Source: Mesolinea sp040772305 (GTDB lineage: Bacteria > Chloroflexota > Anaerolineae > Anaerolineales > Anaerolineaceae). From it: DNA of 64,000 nucleotides. Position numbers and translations under genes: made by a program. Positions 1 to 8,640 of the stretch are shown here, piece by piece (the first letter of the stretch is position 1; each line of letters begins with the position of its first letter). A model generated the notes under the pieces. The model saw only the letters and a program-made list of their open reading frames with translations. It was not told the DNA's origin and searched no databases. The stretch spans positions 744,001-808,000 of the forward strand of contig JAXGYK010000001.1 in NCBI GenBank assembly GCA_040772305.1. The letters run 5' to 3'.

Positions 1-942
1 TTTGGCTTTGTGGCAAGCAACCAACGTCTTACTGCGCCTTTGCTGCAGGATGTGGTGTGGCCTTATGTACGGAAATATGTTGACCGCTTGCTGGATGAAC
101 ACCCTTGCGATCTGATTGTTTCTGTACATCCGATTATTAATACGCCGCTTCTGCGAGCGCTTAAAAAAAGAGAACAAAAAATACCCTACATGACGGTGAT
201 TACCGATATGGTCAGCACTCATCAATGGTGGTATGCCAAAGATGTAGACATTCTGATTGTGCCTACCGAGGAAGCGCGCCAGCGCGGGTTGAAGCTGGGC
301 GTACCGGCTGAAAAAATGCATGTGGTAGGACTGCCCATTGCTGATCGGTTTACCCATCCATTAAGTAAGGCAGATGCACGGGCTAAACTGGGTTTGCCTG
401 ATGATCTGCCCTTGGTCTTGTTAGTAAGTGGTGGCGAAGGTATGGGTCCCTTGGAGGAAACGGTGCAAGCCATTCTGGAAGCCAAATTGCCAATCGGGAT
501 GGTCATTATTGCAGGTAAGAACGAGGAGCTAAAAGCGCGTTTGGAAGCCCTGGAGTACCCCTATCCTGCTTTTATCAAGGGCTTTGTACGTGAGATGCCG
601 GAATATATGCAGGCTTCGGATGTGATCATTACCAAAGCTGGCCCAGGGACAATTAGCGAGGCCTTTATAGCTGGCTTACCGATCATTCTTTATAGCAAGA
701 TGCCGGGTCAGGAAGACGGAAATGTGGATTATGTTGTAGACCATGCCGCCGGAATATGGGAGACTGACCCCCACAAAGTAGCTTCCATTTTGGAACGTTG
801 GCTCCAAAACCCGGAAGAAATGCGGGCGTATGCGGCAGCTAGTGCTGCCCAGGGTCGTCCGGATTCTTCACGCCTCATCGCCCGCACAGCCATGGGCCTT
901 TTGGGGCGTTATCCCCTTGACCAAATTCAATATTATGGTTAA
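1..942 (+). CDS. Processive diacylglycerol glycosyltransferase, MGDG-synthase type (5' partial)
   Basis: The reading frame is open to the first base of the window, so the N-terminus is missing; the GTG at 10 is probably internal. The visible part carries the end of an MGDG-synthase N-domain (VSVHPIINTPLL, then VITDMVSTHQWW) followed by a GT28 C-domain with a nucleotide-sugar site (SGGEGMG and TKAGPGTISEA). Family members such as UgtP are about 380 residues and transfer hexoses from a UDP-sugar to diacylglycerol at the cytoplasmic face of the membrane, giving membrane glycolipids. About 310 residues are visible. The next gene is convergent, 85 bases away. The fold assignment is firm; the acceptor and sugar are inferred. 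Confidence 0.85.
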   Translation, partial: FGFVASNQRLTAPLLQDVVWPYVRKYVDRLLDEHPCDLIVSVHPIINTPLLRALKKREQKIPYMTVITDMVSTHQWWYAKDVDILIVPTEEARQRGLKLGVPAEKMHVVGLPIADRFTHPLSKADARAKLGLPDDLPLVLLVSGGEGMGPLEETVQAILEAKLPIGMVIIAGKNEELKARLEALEYPYPAFIKGFVREMPEYMQASDVIITKAGPGTISEAFIAGLPIILYSKMPGQEDGNVDYVVDHAAGIWETDPHKVASILERWLQNPEEMRAYAAASAAQGRPDSSRLIARTAMGLLGRYPLDQIQYYG

Positions 943-1027
943 TGAGCTACGCCTTATCCGCGCCATTTAAATCTCAGCGCAATACCGGCAGCCTGCAGTT
1001 TGCACCTATCAACCTCGCTGCCGCGCC

Positions 1028-3052
1028 TTACTTCCTGATCAGCGGCAAAAACGCCTTCAGTGAGGTCCGGTAGATCCCGTGGTAGGCAGTTCCAGCGTAG
1101 AGGATGCCGGGGTTCTGCGGGTTAATAGCCATTGCATAGACCTTCTTTACCGGCAGGCCGCTATTCATCTCGCCCCAGCTTGCGCCGGCGTCCTGGCTTT
1201 TGTAGACACCCATATAGCTATCGGTAACATATAGTATCGAAGGTTTTTTCGGGTCGACCAGCAGGGCATTAATATCCGTGAAACCGAGCCCATCAGTGGT
1301 AAGCATCCATTCTTCCCCGCCGTTCACGCTCTTGAACACGCCGCCTGAACTTCCCAGGTAAACGATCTGTGAATCCTGCGGGTTGATTAGAATCTCCCTG
1401 GGATAATAATATTGATAGTCTCCACCGAGGCCATTATTGATCTCCCTGAACGCTGAGCCCGAATCGCTGCTTTTCAGCAGGCTCATATACCAACCGATAC
1501 CGCTGCGAGTGCCTGTGCCCAGGTAGACGGTGGAACTATCCTGCGGATCAACCGCAATGCTGTAGATTAAAACTTCGTCGCTGTTCCACGTTTTAGCCGC
1601 TGTCCAGGTTACCCCGTTATCGACGCTTTTATACAGGCCATTGGAACCTGTGCCAAGGTAAAGCGTGGATGGATTTTGAGGATCCATTGCCAAACTTGGT
1701 AAATCATTAATAGCAGGAAGTCCCTCATGGGCTGCTTCCCAGGTCTGGCCGCCATCCGCGCTTTTCCAGACTCCATCGTGTAAAGTAAGCGCATAAATGA
1801 ACCGCGGATCCTTGGGGTTGATGAGTAATTTGAAAATATTTTTGGCAAAGTCTTGCTTACAAAGCAAAAACCAGTTTTTACCGCTGTCCAGGCTTTTGTA
1901 AAGGCCCGTGTAAGCTACGCTGGCATAAACGGTTGTGGGTGTTTTGGGGTCTGTGGCTATTGCCCCTGTAATAAAGGCCTTCAGGCCTTCGTTGGCCAGC
2001 GCCCAGCTTTGGCCCCCATCCTGGCTCTTGTAGACACCATAGGGAGACATGGCCGTATAAAGATTATTTGTGTTCAGCGGATCAATCGCAAAGTCCTCAA
2101 ACCGATTAGGGACAGTGATGTCTAATAGCTGCCAATTAACGCCCCCATCCGTGCTTTTCCAAATTCGACTGTTGTTTGCATTGTCAATTCCCACGGCATA
2201 CAGGATATTTGTATTTTTCGGGTCAACCTTTAAGGTGTTTAACGAAATCCACGGTATTGTGCCGGTAACCTCAGTCCAACTTTCTGCGCGATTATCGCTT
2301 TTAAAGAGTCCTGTGGGCCAACCACCGTAGCTCAGGTAAATTATCTGCGGTTCGGAAGGGCTGATGGCGATTTGATCGATGATACCGTCGGTAAGCCCGG
2401 TATTAGCATCGTTCCAAGTTGCGCCGCCATCCGTGCTTTTGCGAATGCCTACTCCAAACGCATAAAGAGTTTCCGGATTGTCCGGGTCGATTGCAATGCC
2501 ATTAACGGTCCAGCCTGCAAGTTCATCCGTCCAGGTCTGTCCTCCGTCGTTTGTCACCATTATGCCATTTTCTTTCTGACAGCCATAAAGGTTGTCCGGC
2601 GCTTTGGGGTTGATTTCCAGGCAATACAGAGTGGGGGAATCCTCCTGCCTCACTTTCGTCCAACTGGCGCTGCCATTATTGGTTTTATACATCCCGCTAT
2701 GATGCCCCGAAGAATCCCAGTATTCCATCATGAGATACAGAATTTCCGGGTTCTCAGGGTAAATCACCAGAGCATTGATGGAGCCATAGGGAAGACCATT
2801 GTTCATTCTGCTCCAGCGCGTGCCGCCGTCCAGGCTTTTATAGACCCCACCGAATAATTCTGTGCCAAGGTAGAGCACGGAGGGATTTTTGGGGTTAATG
2901 ACGAGGATAGATCCGGTATTTTGGGATGTTACAGCATTGATGCCTTTGTCGAACTCTTCCCATATCACGCCTGAATTTGCGCTGACCGCGGAGGGGCAGA
3001 AAAAGGAAAGACAAAGAACAGAGATGATGGAAACTAATGCCCACTTCTTCAT
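1028..3052 (-). CDS. Secreted BNR/Ycf48-like beta-propeller repeat protein
   Basis: A 674-residue exported protein. The N-terminus is a signal peptide of about 25 residues ending in SAVSA. The rest is about a dozen repeats of roughly 45 residues built on 'NPxxLYxGT..GVYKSxDGGxxW', the sortilin/BNR-like pattern also seen in photosystem II assembly factor Ycf48 and in cellulosomal or xyloglucanase propellers. No catalytic residues of glycosidases are evident, so binding or scaffolding outside the cell is the safest reading. The protein ends with FLPLIRK, a short hydrophobic-basic tail that I associate with secreted Chloroflexota proteins. It stands alone, convergent with the gene at 942. Its start is supported by the signal peptide. 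Confidence 0.8.
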   Translation of the reverse strand: MKKWALVSIISVLCLSFFCPSAVSANSGVIWEEFDKGINAVTSQNTGSILVINPKNPSVLYLGTELFGGVYKSLDGGTRWSRMNNGLPYGSINALVIYPENPEILYLMMEYWDSSGHHSGMYKTNNGSASWTKVRQEDSPTLYCLEINPKAPDNLYGCQKENGIMVTNDGGQTWTDELAGWTVNGIAIDPDNPETLYAFGVGIRKSTDGGATWNDANTGLTDGIIDQIAISPSEPQIIYLSYGGWPTGLFKSDNRAESWTEVTGTIPWISLNTLKVDPKNTNILYAVGIDNANNSRIWKSTDGGVNWQLLDITVPNRFEDFAIDPLNTNNLYTAMSPYGVYKSQDGGQSWALANEGLKAFITGAIATDPKTPTTVYASVAYTGLYKSLDSGKNWFLLCKQDFAKNIFKLLINPKDPRFIYALTLHDGVWKSADGGQTWEAAHEGLPAINDLPSLAMDPQNPSTLYLGTGSNGLYKSVDNGVTWTAAKTWNSDEVLIYSIAVDPQDSSTVYLGTGTRSGIGWYMSLLKSSDSGSAFREINNGLGGDYQYYYPREILINPQDSQIVYLGSSGGVFKSVNGGEEWMLTTDGLGFTDINALLVDPKKPSILYVTDSYMGVYKSQDAGASWGEMNSGLPVKKVYAMAINPQNPGILYAGTAYHGIYRTSLKAFLPLIRK

Positions 3053-3238
3053 TTTTGCTCGCTTTCTTTGCTTCGCTGGGAGCGGAAAGAGGGCTTAGTT
3101 CCCTACTGAGATCCTATGCGGCTGCATAAATGGATAGCTAAAAAAGAACTTGCCAGATTCCGTGTCACAGCAGATGATGCCTGCCTTGCCAATAAATTGT
3201 AACAGATTGAGGAAATATCCACCCGATGTTTTATATCT

Positions 3239-3270
3239 CGCAGCCAGCATATCCCTGGCTGCGGTATAAT
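3239..3270 (+). promoter_or_regulatory. Promoter -10 with adjoining inverted repeat upstream of tsaE
   Basis: A perfect TATAAT lies at 3265-3270, 28 bases before the tsaE start. Directly before it is a perfect 9-base inverted repeat, CGCAGCCAG (3239-3247) and CTGGCTGCG (3255-3263), with a 7-base centre. No good -35 hexamer is visible at the usual distance; the inverted repeat covers that position, so it could be an activator or repressor site. It could also be a hairpin in a longer transcript. Confidence 0.5.
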
Positions 3271-3298
3271 TAAGGTCCGATTAATCTATAAGAAAAAG

Positions 3299-3811
3299 AT
3301 GCCAATTCTTGCCCCTCATGCCTTCGAATTTTTCTCTCATAGCCCGGAGCAAACGCGCCGTGTAGGCGTACGCCTGGGGACTTTGCTGCAGAAAAGTCAG
3401 ACGGTTTTGCTTACGGGCAACCTGGGCAGCGGCAAAACCACGCTGGTACAGGGTATTGTCCAGGGTTGGGGCAGCCCTGATCTGGTAACCAGCCCCAGTT
3501 TTGTGCTTATGAACGAATATCGTCATCCTGACCGCGGGATCATCTTTCATGTGGATGCCTATCGTCTTGACAGTCAAAGGTCTTTTGATCTGGAAGTTCT
3601 GGACCTGGACCGCGTTCTGACGGAGGGCATCTTGCTGGTAGAATGGGCAGATCGTATCGAGGACCAGTTGCCCAGGGAGCACTTGCTTGTGGAAATGTTT
3701 TACCTCAACCCGGATCAGCGCCACCTGATTATCACTCCCAAGGGTAAAGCCTATCAAACGATTACCAAAAAGATGCAGCAGGCCTTATTTGGCCATTGGA
3801 GTCTTGTATGA
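3299..3811 (+). CDS. tsaE: tRNA t6A biosynthesis ATPase TsaE
   Basis: TsaE is the ATPase of the TsaBDE complex that makes N6-threonylcarbamoyladenosine at position 37 of ANN-decoding tRNAs. The 170-residue protein has a Walker A site GNLGSGKT at residues 40-47, the TSPSF segment near 65, the HVDAYRL motif near 84-90 and the EWAD motif at 115-118, all family hallmarks. It is the first gene of a tight tsaE-tsaB-rimI operon and overlaps tsaB by ATGA. The last 20 or so residues (QQALFGHWSLV) are a short extension beyond the usual domain. Confidence 0.95.
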   Translation: MPILAPHAFEFFSHSPEQTRRVGVRLGTLLQKSQTVLLTGNLGSGKTTLVQGIVQGWGSPDLVTSPSFVLMNEYRHPDRGIIFHVDAYRLDSQRSFDLEVLDLDRVLTEGILLVEWADRIEDQLPREHLLVEMFYLNPDQRHLIITPKGKAYQTITKKMQQALFGHWSLV

Positions 3812-4479
3812 TCCTGGCAATTGATACTTCTACACAATGGGTGGGGCTGGCCTTACATGATGGTGTGCAAATACTTGCCGAGAAGGTATGGCGAAGCCAA
3901 AATTATCACACCGTTGAATTGGTGCCGGCTATTGAAAGGATACTTCAGCAAACCAGTACTCCAAAAGCGGAACTTAAGGCGGTAGTGGTTGCAATCGGCC
4001 CGGGTTCCTTTACCGGCTTGCGTATCGGCATAGCAGCTGCGAAGGGTATCGGTTTGGCATTAGGAATCCCAGTGCTTGGGATTCCTTCCCTGGATATACT
4101 GGCTGCTGGCCAAGGCGCAATGCGGCGGCCGATGATCGCCCTGCTGCAAATTGGGCGCGGACGTTTTGCCTGGGCCCGCTATCTCTACAAGAAAGGGCGC
4201 TGGTACCAGGAGGGTGAGATTAATGTGGATGAGCCCCGTGCCATCGCTGCGACAATCAAATCCCCGGTTTTTGTTTGCGGCGAAATGAATGCCGAAAACC
4301 GCCAGGTTTTGGGCCGCAAATGGAAGACTGCACAACTTTCAACGGGAGCCCAGGGAGAGCGCCGGCCGGCTGTTTTGGCCGAACTGGGCTGGGAAAAGCT
4401 GCGGGAAACCAATCAGGATGAGAGTTTGAGCTTAACGCCAATCTACGTGCATACTTTGAGCAACGTTCCCGACCTATGA
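3808..4479 (+). CDS. tsaB: tRNA t6A biosynthesis scaffold protein TsaB
   Basis: TsaB is the inactive ASKHA-fold partner of TsaD in t6A synthesis. The protein starts with MILAIDTSTQWVGLAL and carries the GPGSFTGLRIG signature near residues 65-75, both typical of TsaB/YeaZ. The ATG at 3808 is chosen over the in-frame TTG at 3796 because it gives the normal family N-terminus and an ATGA overlap with tsaE. About 223 residues, normal for the family; the C-terminal half is poorly conserved as usual. tsaD is not in the window. Confidence 0.93.
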   Translation: MILAIDTSTQWVGLALHDGVQILAEKVWRSQNYHTVELVPAIERILQQTSTPKAELKAVVVAIGPGSFTGLRIGIAAAKGIGLALGIPVLGIPSLDILAAGQGAMRRPMIALLQIGRGRFAWARYLYKKGRWYQEGEINVDEPRAIAATIKSPVFVCGEMNAENRQVLGRKWKTAQLSTGAQGERRPAVLAELGWEKLRETNQDESLSLTPIYVHTLSNVPDL

Positions 4480-4985
4480 GTCAAGGCCTGCACAAACGAA
4501 TACAAATCCGGGCAATGCAATCAGCAGATCTGGCACAGGTGGAAGCATTGGACAGGGTTTGTTTTAATGACCCCTGGCCGGCTGGTTCCTTTGTTTATGA
4601 GTTTGAGAACGCGAGCAATTCTGTGCTCATGGTTGCCGAAGACGCACAATCAGACCCCGGACGGGAAATTATCGGGGCAGTGGTGATTTGGCTGGTTGTC
4701 GATGAGGCCCATGTGGGTACGATTGCGCTGCTTCCAGCGTATCGCGGTCAAAAGATTGGATTACGCTTGCTGTCAGCCGCCCTGGCCGAGGCAGCCCGAC
4801 GGGGAGCAGTCCGCTCCTTGCTGGAGGTGCGGGCCAGCAATTTGGCGGCCTTACACCTTTACTTCGGTTTAGGCTTTGAGACAGTTGGCCTGCGTCCGCA
4901 CTATTATCAGGATACCCATGAAGACGCTCTCTTATTGACCCTGGAAGGTTTGGATCAGAAGCAACTCTTCCAGCTTTCTCGATAA
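4476..4985 (+). CDS. rimI: Ribosomal protein S18 alanine N-acetyltransferase RimI
   Basis: A 169-residue GNAT acetyltransferase. The acetyl-CoA loop is in 'LPAYRGQKIGLRLL' near residues 88-102, and the RimI signature follows as LEVRASNLAALHLYFGLGF with the C-terminal YYQDTHEDALL. RimI acetylates the N-terminal alanine of ribosomal protein S18; it is often encoded next to tsaB, as here, with an ATGA overlap. The substrate in this organism is inferred from family and position. Confidence 0.9.
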   Translation: MSQGLHKRIQIRAMQSADLAQVEALDRVCFNDPWPAGSFVYEFENASNSVLMVAEDAQSDPGREIIGAVVIWLVVDEAHVGTIALLPAYRGQKIGLRLLSAALAEAARRGAVRSLLEVRASNLAALHLYFGLGFETVGLRPHYYQDTHEDALLLTLEGLDQKQLFQLSR

Positions 4986-5039
4986 AAGAAACTCTTTAGA
5001 GCAGGTTTATGGGGTAAAATCTTTCCCTGTGGAGGGTCT

Positions 5040-5669
5040 ATGACCGCTACTGATGAACTGAAAACTATTCGTGAAGAAGTAAAGCAATGTACAGCTTGCC
5101 CATTGCACCGCAGCCGTAAGCTGTCTGTGCCGGGCGAAGGCCCGGCAGAGGTGCAGGTGATGTGCATTGGTGAAGGCCCGGGTTACCATGAAAATGAGCA
5201 AGGAAAGCCCTTTGTAGGACAGGCTGGTCATTTTTTAGAGGAGCTTCTGGCCGAATCAGGTTTGACGCGTGATGAGGTCTTTATCACCAATGTGGTCAAA
5301 TGCCGTCCGCCAGGGAACCGCGACCCGGAACCTGCCGAACTGGAAGCTTGCAATCGCTACCTGGATCGGCAGATTGCGGCTCTGAAGCCAAAACTGATCT
5401 TGACCTTGGGTCGATACTCGATGGCTAAATTTGTTCAGGGCGGACGTATCAGCCAGATCCACGGCACAGCCCGAACGGTTGATGGCCGAATCGTAGTAAC
5501 CATGTACCATCCTGCAGCCGCCTTGCATCAGCCTGCCCTCAAAAAAGACTTGCTGCAGGATTTCGCTAATCTCAAGCGTTTTTTAGGCAAGGCAGAACCT
5601 CCTGTCCCCCCTGTTAAACACGAAGAACCAGCAAAACGAGACGAACCCGAACAATTAAGCTTGTTCTGA
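5040..5669 (+). CDS. udg: Type 4 (family 4) uracil-DNA glycosylase with Fe-S cluster
   Basis: Removes uracil from DNA in base-excision repair. The four cluster cysteines are at residues 17, 20, 88 and 104, the catalytic region is GEGPGYHENEQGKPFVG near 44-60, and the second active-site motif is MYHPAAALHQP in the C-terminal half. The protein is 209 residues; the last 25 (PVPPVKHEEPAKRDEPEQ, then LSLF) form a charged proline-rich tail outside the fold. The final QLSLF resembles a beta-clamp-binding motif. A strong GGAGG at 5031-5035 and a TAAAAT at 5015-5020 suggest its own promoter, although it follows rimI by 54 bases. Confidence 0.92.
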   Translation: MTATDELKTIREEVKQCTACPLHRSRKLSVPGEGPAEVQVMCIGEGPGYHENEQGKPFVGQAGHFLEELLAESGLTRDEVFITNVVKCRPPGNRDPEPAELEACNRYLDRQIAALKPKLILTLGRYSMAKFVQGGRISQIHGTARTVDGRIVVTMYHPAAALHQPALKKDLLQDFANLKRFLGKAEPPVPPVKHEEPAKRDEPEQLSLF

Positions 5670-5713
5670 CGTCTTAAACTCAGGAACCCCTTTTAGAGGA
5701 GGTATTGAGAGAT

Positions 5714-7033
5714 ATGAGTGAAGTTAAAGACGAGTTAATCCAACTCATTCAGCGCAAACATGCCAATATCGCTGTAATCGGTTTAGGCTACGTTGGTTTG
5801 CCTTTAGCTATTACCTTTGCCAATGCCGGTTTTGCTGTTACGGGTATCGATTCGGACGAAGCCAAATGCGAAATGATCAACCGCGGGGAGAGTTATATCC
5901 AGGATGTAACCAATGCCCAACTGCGTAAACACAGTGACTCAGGGCGAATCCGTGCCACAAGTGACTACAGTGTACTCAGCGAAATCGATGCTGTTTCGAT
6001 CTGTGTGCCTACACCTTTGCGCAAGACTGGTGATCCGGATATGTCCTATATCTCATGGGCTGCTAAGGGGATTGCCCCATACCTGCACCGCGGTATGGTC
6101 ATTGTGCTGGAATCCAGCACTTATCCTGGAACTACCCGTGAGTTTGCCCTGCCGACCTTGCTTGAAGAGTCTGACCTGGAGGTGGGTAAGGACTTCTTCT
6201 TAGCCTTCTCTCCCGAGCGCGTCGATCCAGGCCGTACAGATTGGACCACCTATAATACCCCTAAGATCGTAGGCGGCATCACCTCAGCGTGCACCGAAGT
6301 AGCCTCTGCCTGGTATAGCATCGCCCTCGAAACGGTTGTTCAAGTTTCCACCGCCGAAGTCGCAGAAATGGCCAAGCTCCTCGAAAACACTTTCCGAATG
6401 GTCAACATTTCGATGGTGAACGAGCTGGCCATCATGTGCGACCGCCTCAATATTAACGTTTGGGAAGTCATCGATGCTGCGGCTACCAAACCCTTTGGTT
6501 TCATGAAGTTTACACCTGGCCCGGGCCTGGGTGGCCATTGCATTCCCGTGGATCCTATGTACCTCTCCTGGAAGATGAAGAGTCTCAACTATACTGCACG
6601 CTTTATTGAACTGGCCTCCGAGATCGACTCCAACATGTCGCGCTACGTTACCGGCAAGATCCAGGACGCGCTCAACCGCTTCAAAAAACCCATGAATGGC
6701 AGTAAAGTCTTGATTATCGGTGTTGCTTATAAACCCAATGTGGGCGATATGCGTGAAAGTCCGGCATTGGATGTAATCCATCTGCTTCAGGAAAAGGGAG
6801 CCATCGTCAGCTATTACGACCCCTATGTTCCAGCGATTGATATTGATTCGATACAGTTAGAAAGTGAAAAAGACCTGGCAGCAGCTGTTGAAGCCAGTGA
6901 CTGTGTTGCAATTATTACCGACCATAAAAAAATTGACTACCATATGGTACTGGATAAAGCTACGGTGGTCTTCGATGCACGTAATGCGCTGAAGGATGTG
7001 GCGCGCTCGAATATGAAAGTGGTGCGGCTCTGA
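5714..7033 (+). CDS. UDP-sugar 6-dehydrogenase (WecC/WbpA/Ugd family)
   Basis: Four-electron NAD-dependent oxidation of a UDP-hexose or UDP-HexNAc to the uronic acid, feeding glycan synthesis. Seen: Rossmann motif VIGLGYVGLPLA near residue 20, central FSPERVDPG, catalytic cysteine in GGHCIPVDP at about residue 276, and the UDP-binding C-domain with GVAYKPNVGDMRESPA. Overall pattern is closer to the UDP-HexNAc dehydrogenases than to classical Ugd, but the substrate cannot be fixed. ATG 5714 is preferred to TTG 5705 because AGGAGG at 5697-5702 is only two bases from the TTG. This gene opens the glycan locus and overlaps the following epimerase. Confidence 0.88.
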   Translation: MSEVKDELIQLIQRKHANIAVIGLGYVGLPLAITFANAGFAVTGIDSDEAKCEMINRGESYIQDVTNAQLRKHSDSGRIRATSDYSVLSEIDAVSICVPTPLRKTGDPDMSYISWAAKGIAPYLHRGMVIVLESSTYPGTTREFALPTLLEESDLEVGKDFFLAFSPERVDPGRTDWTTYNTPKIVGGITSACTEVASAWYSIALETVVQVSTAEVAEMAKLLENTFRMVNISMVNELAIMCDRLNINVWEVIDAAATKPFGFMKFTPGPGLGGHCIPVDPMYLSWKMKSLNYTARFIELASEIDSNMSRYVTGKIQDALNRFKKPMNGSKVLIIGVAYKPNVGDMRESPALDVIHLLQEKGAIVSYYDPYVPAIDIDSIQLESEKDLAAAVEASDCVAIITDHKKIDYHMVLDKATVVFDARNALKDVARSNMKVVRL

Positions 7034-8013
7034 TGGGACGTTACATACTTACTGGCGCAGCTGGTTTTATTGGTGCACGTGTGGCAAGCCTGCTTCTGCA
7101 CGAAGGTCACAACGTATTAGGGGTAGACAACCTTTCGAAGGCATATGATGTGCGTATGAAGCAATATCGGCTGAAAGGTTTATTAGGCCGGGAAGGCTTT
7201 AGCTATCTGCAAGCAGATATCAGCGAGCGCCGCACGCTGGAACAAATCCAGGCTATTTTCCCGCAGGCTGATGGGCTAATCAATCTGGCTGCAATTGCCG
7301 GGGTGCGTGCCAGTACAACTGACCCGTGGTCTTACCTTTCAACGAATACTCTGGGGGCGTTGAATATGTTTGAACTAGCTCGTCGCCAGGACATTAAGCG
7401 GGTTGTAACCGCTTCTACTTCCTCAATCTATGGCGACTTGGGCAAACCACCCCACAATGAAGAAGCTTCTTCAGATCACCCGCTTTCGCCGTATTCCGCC
7501 AGCAAAAAAGGTGCCGAAGCTTTCGCTTATGCCTACCATCATCTTTATGATCTTGATTTTGCCGTTTTGCGGTATTTTACGGTTTACGGCCCGGCGGGCC
7601 GCCCGGACATGGTTATGTTCCGGTTTTGTCAGTGGATAAATGAGGGCAAACCTGTATATACCACCGGTGATGGCGAACAAAGCCGGGGCTTTACTTATGT
7701 AGATGATATTGCCCGGGGCACCTGGCTGGCAATGCAGAAGGTGAAGGGTTATCAGATCTATAATCTGGGTGGCCATGAGGTGATCACAATCAACCATCTG
7801 ATCAAGATGCTGGAGCAACGCCTGGGTAAAAAGGCCGAAGTTCGATACATCCCCTCGCATCCCGCCGATATGCTGAGTAACCAGGCCGATATCACTAAGG
7901 CGCGCCGCGAACTGGGCTGGGAACCGCAGGTAAACCTGGAAGAAGGAGTGAGCCGTTTGGTTAACTGGTACCTCCAGAACCGCGAATGGGCTAAAGATAT
8001 CGAAACCCCCTGA
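7033..8013 (+). CDS. NAD-dependent nucleotide-sugar epimerase/dehydratase, UDP-glucuronate 4-epimerase-like
   Basis: An extended SDR of 326 residues with TGAAGFIG at the N-terminus, a T-A-S-T-S-S-I-Y-G strand, the catalytic YSASK near residue 156 and the RYFTVYGPAGRPDM segment typical of UDP-uronate 4-epimerases. It overlaps the upstream dehydrogenase by one base (TGATG), so the two probably act in sequence: oxidation to a UDP-uronic acid, then C4 epimerisation. A strong terminator follows. Substrate inferred from the pairing. Confidence 0.82.
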   Translation: MGRYILTGAAGFIGARVASLLLHEGHNVLGVDNLSKAYDVRMKQYRLKGLLGREGFSYLQADISERRTLEQIQAIFPQADGLINLAAIAGVRASTTDPWSYLSTNTLGALNMFELARRQDIKRVVTASTSSIYGDLGKPPHNEEASSDHPLSPYSASKKGAEAFAYAYHHLYDLDFAVLRYFTVYGPAGRPDMVMFRFCQWINEGKPVYTTGDGEQSRGFTYVDDIARGTWLAMQKVKGYQIYNLGGHEVITINHLIKMLEQRLGKKAEVRYIPSHPADMLSNQADITKARRELGWEPQVNLEEGVSRLVNWYLQNREWAKDIETP

Positions 8014-8032
8014 CCCCAAATCCTGTTCAGAC

Positions 8033-8057
8033 AAAACCGGCTCCAGCCGGTTTTTTT
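8033..8057 (+). terminator. Rho-independent terminator after the epimerase gene
   Basis: AACCGGCT and AGCCGGTT (8035-8052) form a perfect GC-rich hairpin with a short loop, preceded by AAAA and followed by seven T. It ends the two-gene unit at 5714-8013 and lies just ahead of a separate consensus promoter. Confidence 0.9.
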
Positions 8058-8074
8058 GAAATACCCCGTTTTTC

Positions 8075-8119
8075 TTGACAGCTATTCACTTCAGTCTATA
8101 ATTCAGTTCTTGAATTATA
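8075..8119 (+). promoter_or_regulatory. Consensus promoter with palindromic operator over -10 and start codon
   Basis: TTGACA (8075-8080), 16 bases, TATAAT (8097-8102): both hexamers are exact. A perfect 9-base inverted repeat, TATAATTCA (8097-8105) and TGAATTATA (8111-8119) with a 5-base centre, covers the -10, the expected transcription start near 8109 and the A of the ATG. This is the layout expected for autorepression by the encoded winged-helix regulator. Confidence 0.85.
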
Positions 8120-8640
8120 TGGATACCACTGCTCTCTCCGAGGATCCCACGCGGGACCTCACCTTGCTCACTCACATCGAAGCCGACCCGGATATTTCCC
8201 AGGCCAGCCTGGCCAACGAGCTCGGTGTCGCCATCGGTACCATCAACTGGCACCTCAAGCGCATGATCGCCAAAGGCTATATCAAAGTCAAGCGTGCCCA
8301 GCGCAAAAAGCTGCGCTACATTATCACCCCCGAAGGCATTGCCCTGCGCGCGGCGCTCACCGTCGATTACATCCGCAATTCTTTCGATCTCTACCGCTAT
8401 GTTCGCCGCAAGACCGGTCTGGCTATCGAAGAAGCCCGTCAGCACGGTTATATGGCCCTGGGTATCCGCGGTGATGGCGAAATTGCCGAAGTCTGCCGCC
8501 TCACCTGCCTGGAGCAGGAAATGCCCCTCACCGATGACCCGCACGCCCCCCAAATAATTATCGAAGGTATTAAACTTGCACTAGAATTGCCCAAGAGGAA
8601 ACGTTCTGAGACAGAAGGGATTGGAAATGATGGAGACTAG
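8119..8640 (+). CDS. MarR/EPS-associated winged-helix transcriptional regulator
   Basis: A 173-residue DNA-binding protein. Residues about 10-75 form a winged helix ('SQASLANELGVAIGTINWHL' is the recognition region, followed by a KxxR wing) that resembles the EPS-associated MarR family found in exopolysaccharide loci. Residues about 95-165 ('HGYMALGIRGDGEIAEVCRL') look like a small Rossmann-type sensing domain. The ATG at 8119 is used because the consensus promoter at 8075-8102 would exclude the upstream TTG at 8056. There is no Shine-Dalgarno sequence and a leader of only about 10 bases. The gene overlaps the next one, so it probably controls the whole locus downstream as well as itself. Confidence 0.85.
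   Translation: MDTTALSEDPTRDLTLLTHIEADPDISQASLANELGVAIGTINWHLKRMIAKGYIKVKRAQRKKLRYIITPEGIALRAALTVDYIRNSFDLYRYVRRKTGLAIEEARQHGYMALGIRGDGEIAEVCRLTCLEQEMPLTDDPHAPQIIIEGIKLALELPKRKRSETEGIGNDGD

Noticed and set aside
8056..8118. Longer start (TTG 8056) for the EPS regulator
   Set aside because: The consensus promoter and operator at 8075-8119 would lie inside the coding region; ATG 8119 gives the family N-terminus.
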